Origin: Mesorhizobium amorphae
Lineage (GTDB): Bacteria > Pseudomonadota > Alphaproteobacteria > Rhizobiales > Rhizobiaceae
Length of the DNA: 64,000 nt
Assembly: GCF_014843845.1 (NCBI RefSeq)
Contig: NZ_JHQS01000024.1
Span: forward strand, 124,001 to 188,000
Direction of reading: 5' to 3'
This document shows, one piece after another, positions 8,488 through 19,215 of the stretch. The number at the start of each line of letters is the position of its first letter. The first letter of the stretch is position 1. Below the pieces are notes generated by a model. The model was not told the origin of the DNA, made no database searches, and saw nothing but the letters and a program-made list of their open reading frames with translations. Both the position numbers and the translations under genes were made by a program.

Positions 8488-10422
8488 TTAGCCGCCCGGC
8501 GTATACCAGATCGGCGATGTATAGGCTCGTTCCTGCGTCGTCATGGTCACATCCGGCGACATCTTGATGCCAAAGTATTTCGCATCATAGGCCGGCCAGC
8601 GCGGCGTCGGGATCTCAATGACGCGGCCATAGTAGAAGGCCCGCTGGGACGGGTCGAAATCGGGGTCCTTCCATACGGCGCTAAGCTCTGGCGCTCCGAT
8701 CGTGTTGGTCCATGTGGCATTGGCCACGTCGACCGTGTCGCCAACCGGCGGCAGCTTGCCGTCGGTGCCCGGCTTGCGGTCGCCAGACCAGGCGACATCA
8801 TAGACCTGTTCATGCACCTCGCCGGCGGCGTCCAGCCACCCTTTGACGATCTGATAGCGGTCGAGATTGGCGCCGATCGGATCCTTCAGCGCGGCGACCA
8901 GGAAGGTCGGCACCTTGCCCGCGGGCGCCTGGCTGAGGTCGCCGCCCATCGGCACACCCTTCGTGTAGCCGGCGATCGCCGGGCTGCGGGTATTGGCGTC
9001 GGCTTCGACGAAATCGAAGCCGCCGAAGAAGCGGACCGCCATACGCGGCCCGGTCGTGGCATAGGTTTCGCGCCGCTTCATGGCGTCGAAGATCGAGGCG
9101 CGCGTATTCTCCTGCGCCCAGACCGCCGCGTAACCCGACGCGGTCATCTGCCAATCCATGATCTTCAGCCCGAGCTTGGCATTCGACATAAAGGGATGCG
9201 ACGTACGCTCCGGGTTCGGCTCGACCGACGAGACCTTACCGAAGAAGTTGTCATCGTCGGCTGTGGAGAGGCCCGTGTGAGAATCCGTACTGCCGACCAG
9301 GCCGAACTTGTAAGGATTGACCCCCAGCTTGGCTTCCAGCTTCAGCCCGTTCTTGAGCGCCGAGCGCGTATACTCGAACTCCAGCATGTCCGGCGTCTTC
9401 TTCTGCGTGAGGTCAAGATTAGCCTTGTCCCATTTCTCGAAATTGGCGAACTCGTCATTGGGAGAAAGAAAGGGGTGGCTCTCACCGTCGCCCTTCATCT
9501 GGGTGGTCTCGTAAAGCACCTCCCAACGAGCGCGCTGCTCGGCATATTCGCGATCGATCTCCTTGCCGGTGAACGATTCGATGATCGGGAACATCGTGCC
9601 GTTGCTCAGATTGCCGTTATGGGCGATCGCCAGCACCTCGCCGCCGGTCTTGTCCTCATAGTTCTGCAGCCACTTCCACAGGTCGCGCGGATTGTTGCTG
9701 CCTATGGGCGGCTGCGTCGTATAGGGCTCGACCATGGCGGCCTTGTCGCCATTGTCGCGGAAGATAACGTTGCGGTGCAGGTTGTTGCCCTTGGCGAGCG
9801 ACGTCCACTCATAGCCGATGACCGCGGTGAACCGCCCGGGGACATTTGCCTCTTCGGCTGCATTGATGATGCTTTGCCATGTCGACCGATAAGCCGGGTT
9901 CCCCGGTTGGTACATAATTTCCGGCGGGAATTTTCCCTGAGCAAACGTGGTGACGATGGACATGGCAGCCTCGCCGGCCTTGCCCGACTGCATCATGTCG
10001 TACCACTCGCGGGCTTGTGGGTTCTGGAGGATTTCAGGTTTTCCGGCCAGGAAATCGCCGAAGAACCCCATATTGTCGGAATGATCGGTCACCACCAGGA
10101 AATCGAGCGGGCGCGACAGCCTGACCGGCTGCCCAGTGGACGAAATGACCTCTTCGCCCTGCGCGAATTTGTAGGCCTCACGCGGCCCGAGCCTGGCGCC
10201 GGCCGCCCCGGCGTCGAAGGACAGGGCCGTGTGCAAATGCGTGTCGCCAAACAGCGGCCGCGTCGGAAAATTGCGTCCGGCATAAGGTGAGTAGGGCCGG
10301 GCCTTGATGGCTTGCCCCGCTTCCTCGACGGTATAGGTGCCGGCATCCTGTGCCCGCGCCACCGCGCCTGCGCAGACGGTAAGCAATACAAGACTTGTGA
10401 TCGTCAGAGGTTTCCGGATCAT
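8488..10422 (-). CDS. DUF3604 exported protein (PHP-like metal site)
   Basis: A 644-residue protein with a signal peptide to about residue 24. GDTHLHT (59-65), TDHSDNMG (112-119) and a late GSTDSHTGL segment look like metal ligands of a PHP-type phosphoesterase fold, which DUF3604 proteins resemble; no activity is established. Length is normal for the family. Its ATG overlaps the stop of the upstream 253-aa gene (ATGA at 10419-10422), so it is translated with the HupE/PpiC operon. Given the nearby sulfatase, an envelope or oxidised-carbon ester substrate is possible, but that is inference. Confidence 0.88.
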   Translation of the reverse strand: MIRKPLTITSLVLLTVCAGAVARAQDAGTYTVEEAGQAIKARPYSPYAGRNFPTRPLFGDTHLHTALSFDAGAAGARLGPREAYKFAQGEEVISSTGQPVRLSRPLDFLVVTDHSDNMGFFGDFLAGKPEILQNPQAREWYDMMQSGKAGEAAMSIVTTFAQGKFPPEIMYQPGNPAYRSTWQSIINAAEEANVPGRFTAVIGYEWTSLAKGNNLHRNVIFRDNGDKAAMVEPYTTQPPIGSNNPRDLWKWLQNYEDKTGGEVLAIAHNGNLSNGTMFPIIESFTGKEIDREYAEQRARWEVLYETTQMKGDGESHPFLSPNDEFANFEKWDKANLDLTQKKTPDMLEFEYTRSALKNGLKLEAKLGVNPYKFGLVGSTDSHTGLSTADDDNFFGKVSSVEPNPERTSHPFMSNAKLGLKIMDWQMTASGYAAVWAQENTRASIFDAMKRRETYATTGPRMAVRFFGGFDFVEADANTRSPAIAGYTKGVPMGGDLSQAPAGKVPTFLVAALKDPIGANLDRYQIVKGWLDAAGEVHEQVYDVAWSGDRKPGTDGKLPPVGDTVDVANATWTNTIGAPELSAVWKDPDFDPSQRAFYYGRVIEIPTPRWPAYDAKYFGIKMSPDVTMTTQERAYTSPIWYTPGG

Positions 10423-11180
10423 GGTCTTTCTCCCTTATGGAATGAAATTTCGGTGTGGTCAGGTGTGCAAGCGAGCTCGGCGGGTGTAGTTCCGACCGGG
10501 TGCGACTGCATCGAAGCGAAATCGATTGAACCGGCCGCCCCACTTGCCAGCGAGAGAGCAGCGTCGCTTGCACCGACGTCGGAGTAGCTACGCAGGAACT
10601 GGGCGATCTGCGGCGCCGGCCCGTAGAGACGCACCACGCTGCGCGCGACGGCTTGGCCGAAGGTCAGCCGCCGCGCCACGATTTCAGTTATTACGGCTTC
10701 GCCGGAGACGAGGACCAAATCCCCGGGCTGGGCCCCCGAGACGTGAACCGTCGTACGCAGGCCGTCGCGACCCTGATCGAAGCGTGTCCACAACATCGGC
10801 TCGACGACAACCAGGGATACCGAAGGCTGGGGGGGCGCCGGCGATGCCACCCGGAGCATGTCGCCGAATTGCTCCAGCGCCGTCGCCGTCAGCTTAAATC
10901 TGTGTCCGAACAGATCTTGTCCGGTCTGGTCGAAGTTCGCCAGCGGCAGCCGTCCCGCCGCCACCTCCCTCGATATCGCGCCGATGACATAAAGTGAATC
11001 CGGATAGATCCAATTCAGAAAACCACGCGAAACCGTTTGCGGACTATCATAGCCGCAAGCGCGTCCTTCGGATGCCGGAGCAGCGGCCATCAAAGACGCG
11101 GCAAGCGCCACAGTGGTGGCGCGTGCTAGTTTCCGGCTCATCAGGAGGCGCCCGCCCGGCAGTTTCGTGCGTGATCCCAT
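10419..11180 (-). CDS. Exported protein of unknown function in the HupE-DUF3604 operon
   Basis: I start it at the ATG at 11180 (253 aa) because GGAGGAG lies 4 nt upstream. An internal ATG at 11139-11141 lacks a ribosome site. The N-terminus holds a hydrophobic stretch ATTVALAASLMAAAPA that fits a signal peptide, and the mature protein has two Cys, near the new N-terminus and near the C-terminus. No known domain is recognised. It sits 10 nt after hupE-like and overlaps DUF3604 by 4 nt, so all are one transcription unit. Confidence 0.75.
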   Translation of the reverse strand: MGSRTKLPGGRLLMSRKLARATTVALAASLMAAAPASEGRACGYDSPQTVSRGFLNWIYPDSLYVIGAISREVAAGRLPLANFDQTGQDLFGHRFKLTATALEQFGDMLRVASPAPPQPSVSLVVVEPMLWTRFDQGRDGLRTTVHVSGAQPGDLVLVSGEAVITEIVARRLTFGQAVARSVVRLYGPAPQIAQFLRSYSDVGASDAALSLASGAAGSIDFASMQSHPVGTTPAELACTPDHTEISFHKGERP

Positions 11181-11190
11181 TTGCTCCTCC

Positions 11191-12233
<1,043 letters not shown>

Positions 12234-12237
<4 letters not shown>

Positions 12238-13109
12238 TGTGCTGCCACTTTCGGTGCGGCCCCTGGCCCCAGCGCCGCTTTCGTACTGTCGCCCAACTTG
12301 ACGCCATACTTGTTGCGCAGCGCGATCAGATACTCCCGGCTGAACTCGGTCTGCTTCGCAGAGCGCCACTCAGCAAGGACCGCATCCCTGACCGTCTCGA
12401 AGGGCTTCGGCGCGGCCGCCGTGCGCTGCGTGACGAGCACAAGATGAAGGCCATAGCCGGATTTCACCGGACCGCGCCATCCGTTCGGTTCAAGCGCAAA
12501 CACCTGGCGCGCAAAATCGGCACCGAACATTCCCGACAGCGCCAGCTCGTCGGTATCAGCGAAGCTGTCGCCGAACAGCAGCCGGTCGCCCTCGGTCGAG
12601 TCGACCTCGATATTCGCTGACAGCGCACCCAGCGCATCGGTCGCGTCAGCCGCCGCGTCCTTGCGATGCTCCGGGTTGAAGTAGATCTGCCGGAACGAAA
12701 GTTTTCCGGGCGTCTCGAAATGTGCTGGCTTTGCGGCATAGAACTGCCGCAGCTCCGCTTCGGTCGGCTCGGCAAGCCGGGCCGTGTCCTCGACAAGGAA
12801 TTTGAGCTTTTGCGCCAGGCGGCGGCGGATGATGGTGTCGTCCTGCTCCAGGCCCATCTCCTGCGCTTCGCGCGCCATCACTTTCTCGTTCAGCAGATCG
12901 TCGACAAGACCCTTGAGCTCACCGGCGGTTGGCTCGCGCAGCCATTGGCTCGACCAGGTCTGTTTGAGCCAGCGCACGTCGCCTTCGCCGATCCGGACCG
13001 GCTCGGCGGTTGTGGCTTCGACATGCCTGTCGTTAAGCCAGGAATAGCCGCCAAACACGATTGCGCCGGCGACGGCGAAATGCAGCAGAGGCTCCCTGAG
13101 CAACGTCAT
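12234..13109 (-). CDS. Membrane-anchored parvulin peptidyl-prolyl isomerase
   Basis: A 291-residue PpiC/SurA-type protein: N-terminal membrane anchor (about residues 8-22), a helical chaperone-like region (35-130), then a parvulin domain at about 140-245 with the typical KLSFRQIYFN strand and GYGLHLVLV end. It would assist folding of exported proteins from this cluster. It is first in the operon running to DUF3604 and overlaps hupE-like by 4 nt. The shared regulatory motif is 143 nt upstream. Confidence 0.88.
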
Positions 13110-13251
13110 CCGCTTTCCTCCGACCCGCCTACGGCAGCGTCTCGCATGACAACTCCCAGGCGGGCATTGTCAGATGCCGCATTGATACGACGGCGCCTAT
13201 GTTTGCCTCTTCAATCGTGGATAGTACGCCCCAAGGAGCCGGGGTTGGAAT

Positions 13252-13264
13252 GTAAGTTACGTGG
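13252..13264 (-). promoter_or_regulatory. Shared regulatory motif upstream of the PpiC-HupE-DUF3604 operon
   Basis: An exact GTAAGTTACGTGG on the + strand. A second block CAAGCATGTAA at 13267-13277 is also found beside the 22136 copy, followed in both by nCGCGC, so the conserved site is longer than 13 bp here. On the gene strand a -10-like TACTAT (13221-13226) lies 25 nt downstream of the motif. The 430-bp gap 13110-13539 contains no other supported element. Confidence 0.68.
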
Positions 13265-13539
13265 GGCAAGCATGTAATCGCGCTACAGAGCCGCTTCCGT
13301 ACGGGGCGCGAAACTCGTAAATGTGCGCGGGCGAGCGCGGGATCTTGCGGACCGGCGCGTCGGACTGCACTTCGCCTTCAGCGAGCAGACTTCGCAGTTG
13401 TACTTTTATAGCCCTTCAGAGGAGCACAGCACCATCGTTGAGCAACGTTGACCGCGGTGGTCAAATGCGACGTGCCACGAGCCGACGTGACGTTGTCCTA
13501 CGTTCCAAGGATCAGCCCCCGCCGGTTGCCACCGGTTTT

Positions 13540-13938
13540 TCAGCGAAGTTCGCTTGGGATGCCACGTAGAAGCAGACCACCCCAGACGGCGAGAACTGCG
13601 TGAAACGCAACCGTGGGCCAAAGCATGACACCGGTCATCTTCAGGACTGTCCCCGCGTACACGAGGAGAATTGCTACGCCGGTGTTGTAAATCAGAATGC
13701 CGACGAGCAATCCGAATAGTGAAGGATTTAACTCGTCCTGCCTCGCGATCCAGCTTGCGATACCTATGGCAAGCAGCGCCGCGCCCGCAATGCGACCGAC
13801 AAAAATTGTTTCAACCGTGCCGCTTTCCAATCCCAACAGGAGAGCAAATGGGACGGAAGGCAGCAAAAGAAGACCGAGACCTGTCGCCGCTTCGACCGCC
13901 GCAATTACGACCAGGAATAGCTTTCGTGTCGCGTTCAT
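13540..13938 (-). CDS. Small four-TM membrane protein
   Basis: A 132-residue protein that is almost entirely hydrophobic, with four membrane helices (about residues 6-34, 47-65, 72-95 and 103-126) and short loops. It ends in a basic tail. I do not recognise a named family. It is the last gene of the long run that begins at 22081 and lies 54 nt after the beta-barrel gene. Confidence 0.65.
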   Translation of the reverse strand: MNATRKLFLVVIAAVEAATGLGLLLLPSVPFALLLGLESGTVETIFVGRIAGAALLAIGIASWIARQDELNPSLFGLLVGILIYNTGVAILLVYAGTVLKMTGVMLWPTVAFHAVLAVWGGLLLRGIPSELR

Positions 13939-13992
13939 CTGTTGACCTTGTCGATCGCCAACAAGCCCGATTGGGTGATGGTGTTGGCCGTC

Positions 13993-14802
13993 TTACTTCT
14001 TCGGGAAGAGGAAGGTGAGCGTCGTGCGCACACCCCATTCAGGTCCGCCGGCTGGCGCGACCGCGTAATATTTGCCGCCGATTGAGAAGCTCATCGGCTG
14101 GTTGCCGATCTTGAAGACCTGCGAGGCGCTCAGATTGATGGGCACGGTCCACTGGTCAGCGGTCCAGTCGTAGCTCGCCTCGGTGTTCAGTCCGATCGAA
14201 CGTCCTTTGCCCAGGCTGTAAGAGAGGAAGGGCTGCAGGAATGTCGCGTTGACGTCCGGGCGATCGTCGTCGCCGGCCACGGACCAAATGTGGTTGCCGA
14301 GTACGCCGACGGTCCAAGGCCCGGCCTGCTTGAGAAGAACGGCGGTCGGACCGATGCCGAACTGGCCGGCGCCGAGGAAGTCGTCGGTGGCCGTCGGGAT
14401 GAGGAAGACCGGGCCGACGCCCCAGACGATGCCGCTGGGACCCGGTGCTTTGGGCGAGAAGAACAGGCTCTGGGTGACGTCGCCCAGCCCGAGCGTATTG
14501 CCATCGGGCGGCGGCAGGTAGTCGCGATAGGCGATCGGCAGGATCGTGCGAGAGATCATGGTCCAGTCGTCGCTGATCGAAATAGGAATGACCGGCTGCA
14601 GGTTCAACGTATAGGCAAAACCGTTGTCGCCGGCTCCCGCGCCGAAGTCGAAATTGCTTTGCATCGGCACGCTGATGAGGCTGGCAATCGGATTGGCGAG
14701 CTGCTTTGACAACTCGTCGGCGTCCTGCGCCAAGGCAGCGCCGGCGCCAGCCAGGACGGCTGTCGACAGCACGAACAGACAGGCTGGAACGGTTCTCTTC
14801 AT
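13993..14802 (-). CDS. Outer-membrane beta-barrel protein (MetA/phenol-pathway transporter type)
   Basis: A 269-residue exported protein: signal peptide to about residue 25 (ALAQ), then many alternating amphipathic strands such as TLNLQPVIPISISDDW and IWGVGPVFLIP. This pattern resembles the outer-membrane proteins annotated as transporter or MetA-pathway family, with unknown cargo. The last residues FLFPKK do not end in Phe as many porins do. It follows the formylglycine enzyme gene by 56 nt and may deliver the sulfatase substrate or product across the outer membrane (inference). Confidence 0.75.
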   Translation of the reverse strand: MKRTVPACLFVLSTAVLAGAGAALAQDADELSKQLANPIASLISVPMQSNFDFGAGAGDNGFAYTLNLQPVIPISISDDWTMISRTILPIAYRDYLPPPDGNTLGLGDVTQSLFFSPKAPGPSGIVWGVGPVFLIPTATDDFLGAGQFGIGPTAVLLKQAGPWTVGVLGNHIWSVAGDDDRPDVNATFLQPFLSYSLGKGRSIGLNTEASYDWTADQWTVPINLSASQVFKIGNQPMSFSIGGKYYAVAPAGGPEWGVRTTLTFLFPKK

Positions 14803-14858
14803 TGTATCCCTCCATTCTCAGGCGCACGGACCGAGGATCCGCCCCGTCGTCAGAAGTC

Positions 14859-15845
14859 TCACCCATCCTTGCTGGGCGGTGAACGCACGATGCAACGGAA
14901 ACCAAGGTGGCTGGTCGACGTGTCGACGGGCTGAGCCATCCGCGCGGCCGGGCGGTAGCGCCGGCAGTAATTCGGCGCGCAAAGATGCGACCCACCCTTC
15001 ATCACCTTGCGTGGGATCTTGATCGCCGGCTGTCTTGGATCGAGACTGTCCTCCCGCTTGGCGCCCCGGGGGTTGTCCACCGTGCAGCACGGGCTGTCGA
15101 TCTGGCCATGCTCCTGGTACCAGTCGGTCGTCCATTGCCAGACATTGCCGGCCATGTCGTAGAGGCCGTAGCCGTTGGCGGGGAACGAACCGACCGGCGC
15201 TGTATATTCGAACCCGTCATCGAGCGTGTTGCGGTAGGGGAACTCGCCCTGCCATATGTTGGCCATATGCTTGCCGCCGGGCGTCAACTCATCGCCCCAG
15301 GCGAACTCGGCACCATCGAGCCCGCCGCGCGCCGCGAACTCCCACTCGGCCTCGGTCGGCAGTTCCTTGCCGGCCCATTTTGCATAGGCTTCGGCATCCT
15401 CGTAGGCCACATGGACGACCGGGTGGTCGGCAAGCTTCTTGATCGAGCTCGCCGGGCCGCGCGGACGACGCCAGTTGGCGCCGCGCACATAGACCCACCA
15501 ATTGTAGTGGTCGCGAAGATCGACCCGTTGTTTGGCCTTGATGAACACCACAGACGAAGGCGCAAGCATGTCGGGCTGCCAGCCGGGATAATCGTCCGGG
15601 TTCGCCGGGCGCTCGGCCGCCGTCACATATCCGGTTTCCTCGACGAAGCGCGCGAAGTCGCGGTTGGTGACGGTGCAAATGTCCATCCAGAAGCCGCCCA
15701 CCGTCACTCGGTGCGCCGGCGCCTCTTCCGGATAGTGCTTGTCGGAACCCATGAGGAACGTGCCGCCGGGAATCCAAGCCATCCGGTCGTGGTCTGAATT
15801 GGTCGGCGCGGAGCCTGCGAGATCGGTGTCGGCAAGTTTTGTCAT
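14859..15845 (-). CDS. Formylglycine-generating enzyme (sulfatase activator)
   Basis: A 328-residue SUMF1-domain protein beginning with the typical MAWIPGGTFLMGS. It converts the active-site Cys of sulfatases to formylglycine using oxygen and copper. The two catalytic cysteines are both present, Cys289 and Cys294 in GGSHLCAPNYCRRYRPAAR, spaced as Cys336/Cys341 of human FGE, so this is a true FGE and not one of the many SUMF1 relatives that lack them. It has no signal peptide, so it acts in the cytoplasm before export. The likely client is the arylsulfatase at 17431-19098 in the same run of genes. Confidence 0.93.
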   Translation of the reverse strand: MTKLADTDLAGSAPTNSDHDRMAWIPGGTFLMGSDKHYPEEAPAHRVTVGGFWMDICTVTNRDFARFVEETGYVTAAERPANPDDYPGWQPDMLAPSSVVFIKAKQRVDLRDHYNWWVYVRGANWRRPRGPASSIKKLADHPVVHVAYEDAEAYAKWAGKELPTEAEWEFAARGGLDGAEFAWGDELTPGGKHMANIWQGEFPYRNTLDDGFEYTAPVGSFPANGYGLYDMAGNVWQWTTDWYQEHGQIDSPCCTVDNPRGAKREDSLDPRQPAIKIPRKVMKGGSHLCAPNYCRRYRPAARMAQPVDTSTSHLGFRCIVRSPPSKDG

Positions 15846-15889
15846 GGCTTTTATCGTGTCGTTCTTGATGCGATGTCCTGTGAGGCCAC

Positions 15890-16897
15890 TCAGGGTTCGA
15901 ACGAAAACACCTTAGCCCAGTCTGCCTTCATGTCGACAACCGTCCAACCGCCATCAGCGGCCGCGTCGAGGCCCTTGTCGAGGCGGCCGATGCTCGACTG
16001 CCGATCGTAGGCCCATTCCCGCTCCGCGTCGGTGTGGTGGACATAGAGACAGAAGTGCGGTCCGGAACCAGAACAGGTCCACTGCAGCATCTGCAGATCG
16101 CCGTCGGAATTGCCGAACGCCGCGATGGGCCGCCGGCCGATATGCTGGTGGATGCCGACGGGCTTGCCGGCCTTGTCGTCGATGAAGTTGATTTCCGGCA
16201 GCCGCATGATCACCGGGATGCCGCCCTGCATTTCGAAACTGGTCTTGCCGCTGCTGCCGACGACCTGCTCGGGCGGTATGCCATAGACCTTCTCCGTCCA
16301 CGGACGCATGAAATCGATGCCGCCGCCCGAGACGATGAAGGTCTTGAACCCGTTGGCCCGCAGATAGGTCAGGAGCTCCAGCATCGGCTGATAAATCATC
16401 TCCGTGTAGGGCCGGCCGGTCTTCGGGTGCTTGGCGCTCGCCATCCAGTCGAGAACGATCTGATCAAACTCGTCCGTGGTCATGCCGGAATGCGTGGCCA
16501 TGACGATTTCCATGATCGCCGGTTCGCCGCCAGCGAGCGCGGCTTTCACGTCGCCCTTCAGCAACGAGGCAAAGGGCTCTTTGTCCTTCCACTCCGGATG
16601 CTGCGGCGCCAGCGCCTTCACGCGGTCGAGGGCGAACAAGAGTTGAAAATACATTGGCTGCTCCGCCCAGAGCGCGCCGTCGTTGTCGAAAACGGCGATG
16701 CGTTCGGCGATCGGGACGAAATCCGCCGAACCTTCCGCAGTCACGCGTTCGACGAAGGCGACGATGGACTGCTTGGCCTGGCCGTCATTCCAAGATGGAA
16801 GCTGATCGGCGTTCTGCGCGGTGGCAGAGGCAGCGACCCCCAATGACAGGAGGATGGACAAAAGGTAGCGCTTCGCGGCGCAAGCAAGATTGGTCAT
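15890..16897 (-). CDS. Exported HAD-superfamily phosphatase
   Basis: A 335-residue protein with a signal peptide to about residue 27. HAD motif I is FDNDGALW with Asp71 and Asp73 (the usual Thr is Ala), motif II is in FIVSGGGIDFM, and the acidic motif is AFGNSDGDLQML. The fold matches phosphoserine-phosphatase-like HADs, with a large cap region between. A periplasmic phosphatase is inferred; the substrate is unknown. It lies between the FGE gene (44 nt) and a small membrane protein gene (20 nt). Confidence 0.85.
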   Translation of the reverse strand: MTNLACAAKRYLLSILLSLGVAASATAQNADQLPSWNDGQAKQSIVAFVERVTAEGSADFVPIAERIAVFDNDGALWAEQPMYFQLLFALDRVKALAPQHPEWKDKEPFASLLKGDVKAALAGGEPAIMEIVMATHSGMTTDEFDQIVLDWMASAKHPKTGRPYTEMIYQPMLELLTYLRANGFKTFIVSGGGIDFMRPWTEKVYGIPPEQVVGSSGKTSFEMQGGIPVIMRLPEINFIDDKAGKPVGIHQHIGRRPIAAFGNSDGDLQMLQWTCSGSGPHFCLYVHHTDAEREWAYDRQSSIGRLDKGLDAAADGGWTVVDMKADWAKVFSFEP

Positions 16898-16917
16898 AGC
16901 TTGATGTCTCCTCTAGG

Positions 16918-17358
16918 TCAGCGCCCCTCGGGAGCGCCATCATCAAAGAAGCGGTTACCGGGAAGGTGATCGCTCGGGTTCGTTGGGCCTGACTTTCTCG
17001 CGGTAGCTGCCAAACCGGCTGACTGACGTCCGTCGCGGTGTTCGAACAGCAGCGTCCAAAGCCTGCCTTCCCCAAGCGCGACGTTGAGTTCCCTGGACGC
17101 CAAGTAGGGGATCAATATCAGCAGCATGATCAGGCTTGTCACAAGCGTCTGCGGCAGCTTGTATCCTCCGAATTCAGCGAGGGAGGCGGCGCTTGTTCGC
17201 CTGTGAACCAGCCCGACGATGACTTCCTCAACGACCGAGAGGACGAGAAGCAGGATCAGATATAACAGGGCCTTGTAGGCTATGACGTAGACGATCCTGC
17301 TTCGACGCCGGTCGCCCTGAGCAATGGTCTCGGTCGAAGGATTGTTCGCGACTGCCAT
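16918..17358 (-). CDS. Two-TM membrane protein of unknown function
   Basis: A 146-residue protein with a basic N-terminus (RRRSRIVYVIAYKAL), a membrane helix containing VVEEVIVGLVHRR near residues 26-54, a second at about 70-88, and a soluble polar tail. The acidic EEVIV segment inside or beside a helix also occurs in the membrane protein at 24184-24645, which may point to a shared family. No function can be named. It lies between the sulfatase and HAD genes. Confidence 0.65.
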   Translation of the reverse strand: MAVANNPSTETIAQGDRRRSRIVYVIAYKALLYLILLLVLSVVEEVIVGLVHRRTSAASLAEFGGYKLPQTLVTSLIMLLILIPYLASRELNVALGEGRLWTLLFEHRDGRQSAGLAATARKSGPTNPSDHLPGNRFFDDGAPEGR

Positions 17359-17430
17359 TGATCTGCTTCCGAGTTGGCTTGGAGGCCGCGCCTTCCGACA
17401 GTGCGAGCGCGGCCTATTCAGAGCGAAGAC

Positions 17431-19098
17431 TCAGTTTCTGCCACCCTCCTGCAATTTCGCCAGAACCTGATCGAGCGAGAAGCTGCCGGGCTTCTGCCGC
17501 GGCGGAAACTCAACATAGGTTTGGAGGTGTTTGGCGACATAAGCCTGCGCCGGCACGAGCGCGAAGGCGTGCTCGACACGCCATCTGTCGTATTCCCCGG
17601 CGTCCGTCTGCGCCCGTTCGAACGGGTCACCCTTGATGTCGAAGAGCTTCGGGAACCGCAGCGGAATCAGCGGGTTCTCCCACACGGCAAGCCCCTCCTC
17701 GCGCTGCTCGAGGAAGACCATCTTCCAGCGTTCGTAACGCAAGGCGGCGAGGTTGCCGTCATCCGTCCAGTAGAAATATTCCCGGCGCTTGCCTTCGCCT
17801 TCGCCGGCCAACACGTCGCGTTGGTCGTAGCCATCCAGATGCACTTTGAAGCTCTTGCCGGCGGCATCGTACCCGGTCAGCAGTTTTTCTACGACGTTTG
17901 GTTCGCCTGCGGCGGCGACCAGCGTCGGCACGAAGTCTTCATGTGACGTTATGTGGTTGATTTCGGTTCCGGGCTTAATGACGCCCGGCCAGCGCATCAT
18001 GCAGGGCACGCGGTAGCCGCCTTCCCAGTTCGTGTTCTTCTCGCCTTTGAAGGGCGTGGTGCCGCCGTCCGGCCACGAGAAAACCTCCGCACCATTGTCG
18101 GTCGTCCAAAGGACGATGGTGTTGTCGGCGATGCCGAGGTCATCGAGCTTGCCCAGAAGCTGACCGACCATGCCGTCCATCTCCACCATGGCGTCCGCAT
18201 AGATGCCCAAGCCGGTCTTGCCCTTCGAGGCCTCCTTGAGAAAGGTGTAGATGTGGGTGCGGGTCGAGTTAAACCAGCAGAAGAACGGCTTCCCATCCTG
18301 GCTCGATCGCTCGATGAAGTTGAGCGCGCTGCCGAGGAACTCTTCGTCCACGGTTTCCATGCGCTTCTTCGTCAGTGGGCCGGTATCCTCGATCTCCTGT
18401 TTGCCCACCCGTCCGAAGCGCGGATCCTCGGTAGGATCGTCGGTTGCACTGGCCTTGCATTTCATCACTCCGCGTGGACCGAACTTGGCCTTGAACTCGG
18501 GGTTCTTCGGGTAGTCAGGATGCTCCGGTTCGTCTTCGGCGTTGAGGTGATAGAGATTTCCGAAGAATTCGTCGAAGCCGTGAACGGTTGGCAAGTGCTC
18601 GTTTCGATCGCCGAGATGGTTCTTGCCGAATTGCCCGGTAACATAGCCCTGCGGCTTGAGCAGTTCCGCAAGTGTCGGATCCTTCTCCGACAGCCCTTCC
18701 TTGGCCCCGGGCAGACCGACCTTCAGGAGTCCGGTACGGAAGCATGACTGGCCGGTGATGAATGCCGCACGGCCAGCGGTGCAGGATTGCTGGGCGTAGT
18801 GATCTGTGAAGATTGCGCCCTCTTTGGCAATCCGGTCTATGTTCGGTGTGCGGTAGCCCATCATGCCGCGATTATAGGCGCTGATGTTCCAGTAGCCGAC
18901 GTCGTCGCCGAAGATGACGACGATATTCGGCTTTTTCGCGGTGTCTTGCGCTTGCGCCGGGCTGGTTGACGCAACTGGCGCCAGGGTTGCTGCTGCAAAC
19001 AGCGAGACGCCACTCAACAGAAGGTCTCGGCGTCGCATCGACAATGCCGTCTGGCTTTCATGATCGGTCGAGCTGGGTTGCTTTTGCTTGTCACTCAT
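17431..19098 (-). CDS. Tat-exported arylsulfatase with CTAGR active site
   Basis: A 555-residue sulfatase. A twin-arginine signal MRRRDLLLSG lies at residues 21-30, followed by a hydrophobic core and cleavage near PAQAQ (about 51). Metal ligands start at GDDVGYW (64-70). The modified residue is Cys106 in QSCTAGRAAFITGQS, with Arg110. The common consensus is CxPxR; here Pro is replaced by Ala. It hydrolyses a sulfate ester, substrate unknown, in the periplasm after Tat export in folded form. The FGE at 14859-15845 would install formylglycine first. Confidence 0.93.
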   Translation of the reverse strand: MSDKQKQPSSTDHESQTALSMRRRDLLLSGVSLFAAATLAPVASTSPAQAQDTAKKPNIVVIFGDDVGYWNISAYNRGMMGYRTPNIDRIAKEGAIFTDHYAQQSCTAGRAAFITGQSCFRTGLLKVGLPGAKEGLSEKDPTLAELLKPQGYVTGQFGKNHLGDRNEHLPTVHGFDEFFGNLYHLNAEDEPEHPDYPKNPEFKAKFGPRGVMKCKASATDDPTEDPRFGRVGKQEIEDTGPLTKKRMETVDEEFLGSALNFIERSSQDGKPFFCWFNSTRTHIYTFLKEASKGKTGLGIYADAMVEMDGMVGQLLGKLDDLGIADNTIVLWTTDNGAEVFSWPDGGTTPFKGEKNTNWEGGYRVPCMMRWPGVIKPGTEINHITSHEDFVPTLVAAAGEPNVVEKLLTGYDAAGKSFKVHLDGYDQRDVLAGEGEGKRREYFYWTDDGNLAALRYERWKMVFLEQREEGLAVWENPLIPLRFPKLFDIKGDPFERAQTDAGEYDRWRVEHAFALVPAQAYVAKHLQTYVEFPPRQKPGSFSLDQVLAKLQEGGRN

Positions 19099-19215
19099 CT
19101 GGTGTTCCTCCCTAGTGCTTCTGTTTCAAGATGACTCAGGTTTTCTTGTTGTCGGCGAAATTGGTCATTCGCGGCCGCAAGTCATGAGCGCTCGCTTGAG
19201 AGCGTTCCTCGGGGA

